The notes under the pieces are model-generated. The model ran no database searches, had not been told where the DNA came from, and worked only from the letters and a program-made list of their open reading frames with translations. A program made the translations under genes and the position numbers. Below are positions 1 to 7,241 of a DNA stretch of 8,054 bases, piece by piece. The stretch lies in assembly GCA_029961005.1 (NCBI GenBank), contig JASBVW010000052.1:1-8054 (forward strand), written 5' to 3'. The DNA is from Bacillota bacterium. Lineage in GTDB: Bacteria; Bacillota; UBA5301; JASBVW01. Every line of letters begins with the position of its first letter. The first letter of the stretch is position 1.

Positions 1-666
1 AAGGGCGTCTACTTCCATACCGATGCTGTTCAAACGGTAGGCACGCTCCCGGTGGACGTGGAGGAGCTGGGGGTGGACCTGCTCTCTTTCTCAGCCCATA
101 AGTTCTACGGGCCCAAGGGGGTGGGGGGGCTGTACGTCCGGAAAGGGACGCGCCTGACGCCGCTCATCCACGGGGGTGGGCAGGAGCGCCAGCGGCGGGC
201 CGGGACGGAGAACGTGCCGGGAATTGTGGGCCTGGCCAAGGCCCTGGAGCTGGCCTGTGCAGAGATGGAAGAGCGGATTCCGCGGCTGACGGCCCTGCGG
301 GACCGCCTGATCTCGGCCTTGCAGGAGCGCATTCCCGAGATCCAGCTCAACGGCCACCCCACGCGGCGGCTGCCGGGGAACGTCAACGTCTCCATCAAGT
401 ACGTGGAAGGGGAATCCCTGCTCCTCAACCTGGACCTCCAAGGGATCGCCGCTTCCAGCGGTTCTGCCTGCACCTCGGGCTCTCTGGAGCCTTCCCACGT
501 GCTCTTGGCTCTGGGGATACCCCACGAGGTGGCCCATGGTTCCTTGCGCCTGACCCTGGGGCGGGAGAACACCGAGCAGGACGTGGACTACGTGGCCCAA
601 GTCCTGCCAGAGATCGTAGCCAGGCTTCGGGCCATGTCACCGCTCTACCCCGGGGTGGAGCGCTAA
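1..666 (+). CDS. iscS: Cysteine desulfurase (NifS/IscS class), 3' part
   Basis: A PLP enzyme that takes sulfur from L-cysteine, leaving alanine and an enzyme-bound persulfide. The gene is cut by the window start: 221 codons remain of a family usually about 380-400 residues, so this is the C-terminal half and the true start lies upstream. Seen in the fragment: HTDAVQ at residues 6-11 (the Asp and Gln that hold the PLP ring), SAHKFYGPKG with the Schiff-base Lys34, an RRAGTENVPG block near residues 66-75, and the mobile-loop sulfur-accepting Cys157 in SSGSACTSGS. The Asp-to-Lys spacing of 26 residues equals that of E. coli IscS. The gene ends 19 bases before a scaffold gene and is followed by mnmA, so it probably feeds both Fe-S assembly and tRNA 2-thiolation, as Bacillus YrvO does for MnmA. 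An Rrf2-type regulator often precedes such operons but would lie outside the window. The assignment is firm; the iscS versus nifS name is a convention. Confidence 0.96.
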   Translation, partial: KGVYFHTDAVQTVGTLPVDVEELGVDLLSFSAHKFYGPKGVGGLYVRKGTRLTPLIHGGGQERQRRAGTENVPGIVGLAKALELACAEMEERIPRLTALRDRLISALQERIPEIQLNGHPTRRLPGNVNVSIKYVEGESLLLNLDLQGIAASSGSACTSGSLEPSHVLLALGIPHEVAHGSLRLTLGRENTEQDVDYVAQVLPEIVARLRAMSPLYPGVER

Positions 667-685
667 CCGTCGAGGGGGGAGTATC

Positions 686-1084
686 GTGTACAGCGAGAAG
701 GTCATGGAGCACTTCCGCAACCCGCGGCACGCCGGGGAGCTGCCGGACGCCAACGGTGTGGGCACGGTGGGCAACCCCGTCTGCGGGGATATCATGCAGA
801 TCGCCATCCGCGTGGAGGGGGACCGCATCGCCGACATCAAGTTCAAGACCTTCGGCTGCGGAGCTGCCATCGCCACCAGCAGCATGGTCTGCGAAATGGT
901 GAAGGGTAAAACTCTGGACGAGGCCATGGCCGTAACCAACCGGGCGGTGGCCGAGGCCTTGGACGGCCTGCCGCCCAACAAGATGCACTGTTCCAACCTG
1001 GCCGCTGATGCCCTGCACAAGGCCATCGAGGATTACCGGACCCGCCAGAGCGGGGCTGTGACCCGCGATGCCGCCCAGAGCTGA
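686..1084 (+). CDS. nifU: Fe-S cluster assembly scaffold, NifU/IscU type
   Basis: Scaffold on which sulfur from the neighbouring desulfurase and iron are assembled into clusters before transfer to apoproteins in the cytosol. The protein is 132 residues, the length of a stand-alone IscU-like domain. It has the three ligand cysteines and the regulatory Asp: GNPVCGD (Cys33, Asp35), FGCGAA (Cys58) and MHCSNLAADAL (His101-Cys102). The His-Cys pair marks the IscU/NifU-N branch rather than SufU, which has an insertion before the corresponding region and binds zinc. Cys69 is an additional cysteine. The GTG start at 686 is chosen because a strong AGGGGGGAG ribosome binding site at 673-681 lies just upstream and the N-terminus (MYSEKVMEHFRNPRHAG) aligns with the family start. 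The 3' end overlaps mnmA by 17 bases in another frame, suggesting translational coupling. Clostridial genomes commonly call this gene nifU without any link to nitrogen fixation. Confidence 0.95.
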   Translation: MYSEKVMEHFRNPRHAGELPDANGVGTVGNPVCGDIMQIAIRVEGDRIADIKFKTFGCGAAIATSSMVCEMVKGKTLDEAMAVTNRAVAEALDGLPPNKMHCSNLAADALHKAIEDYRTRQSGAVTRDAAQS

Positions 1085-2183
1085 CCTCTCCCGCCGGCGG
1101 GTGTTGGTAGCCATGAGTGGCGGCGTAGACAGTTCAGTGGCCGCCGCTCTGCTGGTGGAGCAGGGCTACCAGTGCATCGGGGTGACGATGCAGATCTGGC
1201 CCGCCCCCGCTGACCCCGCCAAAGAGGGAGGATGCTGCTCGCTGGCTGCCGTCGAGGATGCGCGGCGGGTGGCGGCGCGGTTGGGGATACCCTACTACGT
1301 CTTGAATTTTCAAGAGCTCTTTGCAGAGAAGGTCATCGCCCCTTTCTGCCGCGCTTATCTGGGCGGCCGCACCCCTAACCCCTGTCTCCTCTGCAACCGC
1401 GAGCTCAAGTTTACCGCCCTTTTGCACCGGGCCGACGAGCTGGGGGCCTATTACGTGGCCACCGGCCACTACGCCCGCGTGGAGTACGACTCTAGCCGCG
1501 GCCGCTACCTCTTGCGCCGAGGCGTCGATCCGCATAAGGATCAGAGCTACTTTCTCTACAACCTGACCCAGGAGCAGCTGGGCCGGGCCCTTTTCCCCTT
1601 GGGCGGCTTGCACAAGAGCGAAACGCGCCGGCTGGCCCGGCACTACGGGCTGCCCGTGGCGGAGAAGGGCGAAAGCCAGGAGATTTGTTTCGTCGCCGGC
1701 GGGGATTACCGGGACTTTCTCCGCCGGGAGGTTCCGAAGGCGCTGCGGCCCGGGCCCATCTTGAACCGGGAGGGCCAGGTGATCGGCACCCACCGGGGGA
1801 TTGCCTTCTACACCGTGGGGCAGCGGCGCGGGCTGGGGCTTTCGTGGCCGCGCCCGCTGTACGTCGTGGAGATCCGCCCCGAGGAGAACGCCCTGGTGGT
1901 GGGAGAGGCAGAGGACACCTTCAGCCCCGGCCTGGTGGCGGAAGAGCACAATTGGGTGGCCGTGGACCAGCTGCAGGAGCCGGTCGAGGCCCAGGTGAAG
2001 ATCAGGTACAACGCGCCCCCTGCCGCCGCCCGGCTGAACCCCCGGGAGGGGGGAGAGGTGGTGGTGACCTTCGCCCAGCCCCAGCGCGCCGTAGCCCCGG
2101 GGCAGGCCGCGGTTTATTACCAGGGGGACCTGGTTTTGGGAGGCGGGATCATCCGCCAGCGGCTGCTCCGCTCAGATGTTTAG
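1068..2183 (+). CDS. mnmA: tRNA-specific 2-thiouridylase MnmA
   Basis: Adenylates and then thiolates U34 of the tRNAs for Lys, Glu and Gln, using ATP and a persulfide sulfur relayed from a cysteine desulfurase. The protein is 371 residues, normal for the family. Visible motifs: the PP-loop SGGVDSS at residues 17-23, TPNPCLLCN with catalytic Cys106, ATGHYARV near 131-138, DPHKDQSYFL at 154-163, SQEICFV with the second catalytic Cys207, and YTVGQRRGLG at 248-257. The C-terminal beta-barrel region with KIRYN (311-315) and the terminal LGGGII (357-362) is intact. Cys106 and Cys207 correspond to the E. coli Cys102/Cys199 disulfide pair. The start lies inside the 3' end of nifU and has only a weak ribosome binding site, consistent with coupling to nifU translation. 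GTG at 1101 and ATG at 1113 are possible starts but would cut into the P-loop strand. The fixed neighbourhood with the desulfurase suggests that the desulfurase is its sulfur donor. Confidence 0.97.
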   Translation: MPPRADLSRRRVLVAMSGGVDSSVAAALLVEQGYQCIGVTMQIWPAPADPAKEGGCCSLAAVEDARRVAARLGIPYYVLNFQELFAEKVIAPFCRAYLGGRTPNPCLLCNRELKFTALLHRADELGAYYVATGHYARVEYDSSRGRYLLRRGVDPHKDQSYFLYNLTQEQLGRALFPLGGLHKSETRRLARHYGLPVAEKGESQEICFVAGGDYRDFLRREVPKALRPGPILNREGQVIGTHRGIAFYTVGQRRGLGLSWPRPLYVVEIRPEENALVVGEAEDTFSPGLVAEEHNWVAVDQLQEPVEAQVKIRYNAPPAAARLNPREGGEVVVTFAQPQRAVAPGQAAVYYQGDLVLGGGIIRQRLLRSDV

Positions 2184-2220
2184 CCGCCGGCCGGTCGGGC
2201 ATAATAGGACGGGGACAGGA

Positions 2221-2231
2221 AAAGGAGGGGG
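2221..2231 (+). promoter_or_regulatory. Strong ribosome binding site deciding a TTG start
   Basis: AAAGGAGGGGG ends 5 bases before TTG at 2237. No ATG or GTG lies at a usable distance in the frame of the downstream membrane protein, so this site fixes the TTG start. Confidence 0.75.
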
Positions 2232-2236
2232 CTGGC

Positions 2237-2734
2237 TTGGCGGACTGGGCAACTGCGGTGGGGATCGGCGTAGGCCTGGCCGGGATAGCCGGCCTGCGGG
2301 GCTCTTTCGCTCTCTTGGCGGTGGGGCTTTTGGGCCGCTACACCGAACTGGTACAGCTGCGGAGCTCTTTCCTGTGGCTGGCGTCTACGGCAGGCATCAG
2401 CCTTTTCCTTTTGCTGGCCGTCCTCGAATCTTTGGACGGCCGGCTGGCCGGGGTTTCCCTCCTCGGCGATGCCCTGCCGGGGCCCCTCAGGTTAGTGGCC
2501 GGCGGCCTGACGCTGGCGGCCTTTCGCTGGCCGCTGCCTCCCCTGCTGGCTTTTCTGGCCGGCTTGGTGGCGGCAGGGGCCGGGCGACTGTTGGCCCGGC
2601 GCTGCTCTGACGTCAACGCCGCGGCCCTGGTGCTGACGGTACTGGTTTTGGTCTTTCCCTCCCTGCCCCTCTTAGCCGCGCTGGCCTGTCTGGGGATGGC
2701 ACTCTGGGCCATGGCGCGCGCTGGACTGCCGTGA
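2237..2734 (+). CDS. DUF4126-like integral membrane protein
   Basis: A 165-residue, very hydrophobic protein with about five membrane stretches: roughly residues 5-32, 46-64, 84-98, 99-118 and 129-160. The N-terminal GIAGLRGSFALLAVGLLGR corresponds to the family's 'GLRAFLPLLLLGL' type segment. The ESLDGRLAGVSLLGDAL stretch at 64-80, followed by a membrane segment, matches the conserved loop of DUF4126 proteins, which often reads E..ADKIP..D..LDA. This recognition is from memory of the family, not from a search. DUF4126 has no established function. The protein is slightly shorter than many members (about 180-200 residues). The start is TTG with a strong ribosome binding site. It lies 53 bases after mnmA with no visible terminator between, so read-through from the sulfur operon is likely. 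A CATAAT at 2200-2205 lacks a partner -35 box. No catalytic residues are evident. Confidence 0.72.
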   Translation: MADWATAVGIGVGLAGIAGLRGSFALLAVGLLGRYTELVQLRSSFLWLASTAGISLFLLLAVLESLDGRLAGVSLLGDALPGPLRLVAGGLTLAAFRWPLPPLLAFLAGLVAAGAGRLLARRCSDVNAAALVLTVLVLVFPSLPLLAALACLGMALWAMARAGLP

Positions 2735-2761
2735 GGACTCTGTGCGGAAAGGGTGAAGACG

Positions 2762-3022
2762 ATGCACAAGTGGTGGAGACGCATCTTAACCGGGGGCCTG
2801 TTGGGGGCACTGGCGGCGTGGGCTCTCATGTGGCGCCGGCGGCGGGCGGAAGAGAGGCGGTGGCCCAGCCGGATTCGAAAGGTGGGGCGCCGCACCGCCC
2901 GGGCTATCGTGCGCGCCAGCAGAGCGCCCCGCTTCCGCCAGATGTTGACCGCCAGCGGGCGGGCCCTCAAAAAAGGCGGCCGCATCTTGGCCACCGCCCG
3001 CAGGATCTGGCGAGAGAAGTAG
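2762..3022 (+). CDS. Small Arg-rich single-pass membrane protein, unknown function
   Basis: An unrecognised 86-residue protein. It starts MHKWWRRILT, continues into one predicted membrane helix at about residues 8-24 (LTGGLLGALAAWALMW), and then has a strongly basic tail of about 60 residues with more than 20 Arg/Lys and only three Glu. By the positive-inside rule the tail should face the cytoplasm. The tail has amphipathic-helix character (RKVGRRTARAIVRASR), which could lie on the membrane or touch nucleic acid or ribosomes; that is inference. The start ATG 2762 is preferred over GTG 2753 because AAAGGG at 2748-2753 is correctly spaced for the ATG only. It begins 27 bases after the DUF4126-like gene and ends 20 bases before the permease gene, so it is probably co-transcribed with both. 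It could be a lineage-specific protein. Evidence that it is real: the tight spacing, a plausible ribosome binding site, a clear helix, and no better gene in other frames. Confidence 0.68.
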   Translation: MHKWWRRILTGGLLGALAAWALMWRRRRAEERRWPSRIRKVGRRTARAIVRASRAPRFRQMLTASGRALKKGGRILATARRIWREK

Positions 3023-3042
3023 TGCCGAAAGCTTTCTGAGCC

Positions 3043-4095
3043 ATGCCTGGATCCAGGAGGGCGTCCCTCGTCTTCTGGGCGGCAGCGGGGTTGGCGGGCA
3101 GCCTGGCCCTCTTGTACTTGTTGCGCGCCGTTTTCCTCCCTTTCCTGCTGGCCGGTCTCATCGCTTACTTGACCCTGCCCGTCGTGGGCCTTCTGGAAGC
3201 TCGGGCCGTACCTCGGAGCGTGGCCATCCTGCTGGCTTACCTGGGCCTTTTCCTGGTGGCGGGAGCCCTCGTGACCTGGGGTCTTCCTCCGCTGCTGGCA
3301 GAGCTGGAGGCGGTGGGGCAACTGGCCCCGCAGAAGACCCGCCAGCTGGAGCTGACCATTCAGGAGTTTTTACGCCAGTACCGGCGGGCGCGCTTGCCCG
3401 AGTTCGTCAAGACCGTTATGGAGGAAGCGGAGGAGAGCCTGCGCCTGGCCTTGCTCGGCTTTGCCCGCCGCCTGGCGGACTTGATGGTGGCGGTCCTCTC
3501 CCGCGCCTTCTTTTTTCTTTTGGCACCGGTGCTGGCCTTTTACCTCCTCCGCGACCGAGAGCAGCTGCTGGAGGGATTCTTGGCGCTCTTTCCCCCGCCT
3601 TGGCGGGGAGAGGTCCGGGCCTTATGTGCGGAAGCCCACGCGGTGGTGAGCGGATTTATCGGGGGGCAGCTCCTGGTGGGCATGACGGTCGGTACCCTGA
3701 TTGCGGCCGGTTTGGCCCTGCTGCAGATCCCCTTTGCTCTGCTCCTGGGCGTTCTGGCCGGCCTCTTCGACCTCATCCCCTACTTCGGCCCGCTCATCAG
3801 CGCCCTGCCGGCGGTTTTACTGGCTCTGCCGGCCTGGCCGTGGAAGCCTATTTACGTGGTGCTCCTCTTTTTGGCGGTACACCAGGCAGAGGGAGCCTGG
3901 CTGGCTCCCCGGGTCCTGAGCCATCGGGTGCGCCTGCATCCCCTCACGGTCATCTTCGCCCTCTTGGTGGGGGAGCACCTGTGGGGGGTGGCGGGAATGC
4001 TGTTGGCGGTGCCGGCGGCGGCCATCCTCCGAGTAGTGGCCGGCTTTCTGGTGACCCGCCTGAGGGAGCCCTCCGGCTCCGGGCCGGCCGATTGA
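3043..4095 (+). CDS. AI-2E family transporter (YrrI-type permease)
   Basis: A 350-residue multi-pass protein of the AI-2E family (PF01594), whose members export autoinducer-2, act as ion antiporters, or have no known substrate. Seen: N-terminal membrane helices (about 8-27, 29-50, 58-82), a long cytoplasmic-type amphipathic region (about 85-140), a hydrophobic pair (about 141-168), then the diagnostic C-terminal half with FDLIPYFGPLISALPA at 242-257 and HPLTVIFALLVGEHLWGVAG at 299-318, ending in LLAVPAAAILR. In Bacillus subtilis the homologue yrrI also lies directly upstream of alaS, so the position is conserved while the substrate stays unknown. The start ATG 3043 lacks a clear ribosome binding site. 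The preceding gene ends 20 bases upstream, so translation may rely on coupling. TTG 3091 is the next in-frame candidate but would remove much of the first helix. The stop codon is shared with the -35 box of the alaS promoter. No terminator follows. Confidence 0.9.
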   Translation: MPGSRRASLVFWAAAGLAGSLALLYLLRAVFLPFLLAGLIAYLTLPVVGLLEARAVPRSVAILLAYLGLFLVAGALVTWGLPPLLAELEAVGQLAPQKTRQLELTIQEFLRQYRRARLPEFVKTVMEEAEESLRLALLGFARRLADLMVAVLSRAFFFLLAPVLAFYLLRDREQLLEGFLALFPPPWRGEVRALCAEAHAVVSGFIGGQLLVGMTVGTLIAAGLALLQIPFALLLGVLAGLFDLIPYFGPLISALPAVLLALPAWPWKPIYVVLLFLAVHQAEGAWLAPRVLSHRVRLHPLTVIFALLVGEHLWGVAGMLLAVPAAAILRVVAGFLVTRLREPSGSGPAD

Positions 4096-4121
4096 CAAAG
4101 GTGAAAGAGATTGGTTATGAT
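4092..4121 (+). promoter_or_regulatory. Sigma-A-type promoter of alaS
   Basis: A perfect -35 box TTGACA at 4092-4097, an 18-base spacer, and a -10 box TATGAT at 4116-4121 that matches TATAAT at five of six positions. The TGA inside the -35 box is the stop codon of the permease gene. Transcription should begin near 4128, giving a leader of about 37 bases before the alaS ATG. This is too short for a T-box or other riboswitch, so alaS here is not controlled by a T-box from this promoter. Confidence 0.8.
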
Positions 4122-4146
4122 TAGAATGACTTTTTCTGGCCCTTGA

Positions 4147-4152
4147 AGGAGG
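4147..4152 (+). promoter_or_regulatory. Ribosome binding site of alaS
   Basis: AGGAGG lies 12 bases before ATG 4165, slightly farther than usual. TTG 4153 directly abuts it and cannot be its start. TTG 4171 is 18 bases away. ATG 4165 is therefore the best start, though the spacing is not ideal. Confidence 0.65.
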
Positions 4153-4164
4153 TTGAACAGGGCG

Positions 4165-6831
<2,667 letters not shown>

Positions 6832-6839
6832 GGCAGGAA

Positions 6840-6866
6840 CCCGGCTGCGGCCGGGCTTATTTTTTT
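6840..6866 (+). terminator. Rho-independent terminator after alaS
   Basis: A GC-rich stem CCCGGC (6840-6845) with GCCGGG (6850-6855), a four-base TGCG loop, then CTTA and seven T residues (6860-6866). It begins 9 bases after the alaS stop codon, so most alaS transcripts should end before ireB. Confidence 0.88.
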
Positions 6867-6910
6867 CCCCCGAGGATAAAACTGCCCGCTTTGGAAATGA
6901 TAATGGATAT

Positions 6911-6939
6911 AAAGGATTCACCTGCGCGATGTGGAATAA
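6911..6939 (+). promoter_or_regulatory. Sigma-H-like promoter upstream of ireB
   Basis: AAAGGATTC at 6911-6919 matches eight of nine positions of the Bacillus sigma-H -35 consensus RnAGGAwWW. After an 11-base spacer, GTGGAATAA at 6931-6939 matches every fixed or restricted position of the -10 consensus RnnGAATww. The 11-base spacing is also standard. From memory, the spoVG promoter has a very similar arrangement. Transcription would start near 6946, giving a leader of roughly 17 bases that contains the ireB ribosome binding site. A sigma-A-like TAAAAT overlaps at 6937-6942, but I found no -35 box for it. The site sits in the most AT-rich stretch of an otherwise GC-rich window, between the alaS terminator and ireB. 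It is a consensus match by eye, not experimentally shown. Confidence 0.6.
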
Positions 6940-6962
6940 AATCTGGCTGGGAGGGGGTTTGG

Positions 6963-7223
6963 ATGAAGGAGACTTTGGACCGCACGCAGTGGTTTGAGGT
7001 GGAGGAGGGGCATCGCGCAGCTTCTGTTCTCCGCCTGGTCTACCGGGCGTTGGAGGAGAAAGGCTACAACCCGGTCAGCCAGCTGGTAGGGTACCTGCTC
7101 TCGGGCGATCCCACGTACATCACCAATCACCTGAATGCCCGCACCGCCATCGGGGATGTGGACCGCGACGAGCTCTTGGAGGAGTTGGTCCGCCATTACC
7201 TGGTGGGGCAGCAGGGGGTCTAG
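6963..7223 (+). CDS. ireB: IreB family regulatory phosphoprotein (UPF0297, YrzL)
   Basis: A small cytosolic regulator of 86 residues, normal for UPF0297/DUF965. The core EEKGYNPVSQLVGYLLSGDP (31-50), TYITNH (51-56) and RDELLEELVRHYL (68-80) are all present. In Enterococcus faecalis, IreB is phosphorylated on N-terminal threonines by the PASTA kinase IreK and restrains cephalosporin resistance. Here Thr4 and Thr8 lie in the equivalent tail, so phosphorylation is a fair inference; no kinase or phosphatase gene is in the window. ATG 6963 is chosen because GGGAGGGGG at 6949-6957 lies 5 bases upstream and the family N-terminus starts here. A TTG at 6891 would add 24 residues without a ribosome binding site and would start upstream of the predicted promoter. 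The order alaS-ireB is conserved in Firmicutes. The usual next gene, ruvX/yqgF, is not directly downstream here. Confidence 0.94.
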   Translation: MKETLDRTQWFEVEEGHRAASVLRLVYRALEEKGYNPVSQLVGYLLSGDPTYITNHLNARTAIGDVDRDELLEELVRHYLVGQQGV

Positions 7224-7241
7224 ATCCCGGGAGGGAGTCTT

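Noticed and set aside
2184..2236. Possible promoter between mnmA and the DUF4126-like gene (CATAAT at 2200-2205; ACAGGAAAA-like sigma-H -35)
   Set aside because: No -35 box fits the CATAAT at 16-18 bases, and no GAAT -10 follows the sigma-H-like box at 11-12 bases. The CCGGCCGG here is a GC-rich palindrome without a T run, so it is not a terminator either.
3024..3036. GAAAGCTTTC palindrome just before the permease gene as an operator
   Set aside because: It is a single short self-complementary stretch in a 20-base gap within a likely operon; there is no second copy or nearby promoter, so it is probably chance.
2731..3039. Alternative frame overlapping the small Arg-rich protein gene
   Set aside because: Its product lacks a hydrophobic segment or motif and its start sits on the DUF4126-like stop codon with no ribosome binding site. 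The frame starting at 2762 has a proper helix and a spaced AAAGGG.
2338..3321. A 327-codon minus-strand open frame across the membrane-protein genes
   Set aside because: Its product is Arg/Ser/Pro-rich without domains and covers three plus-strand genes with good ribosome binding sites and family-like sequence; it is a GC-bias shadow.
6891..6962. N-terminal extension of IreB from TTG 6891
   Set aside because: No ribosome binding site precedes it, the extra 24 residues do not resemble the family, and the stretch holds the predicted promoter and the real ribosome binding site.
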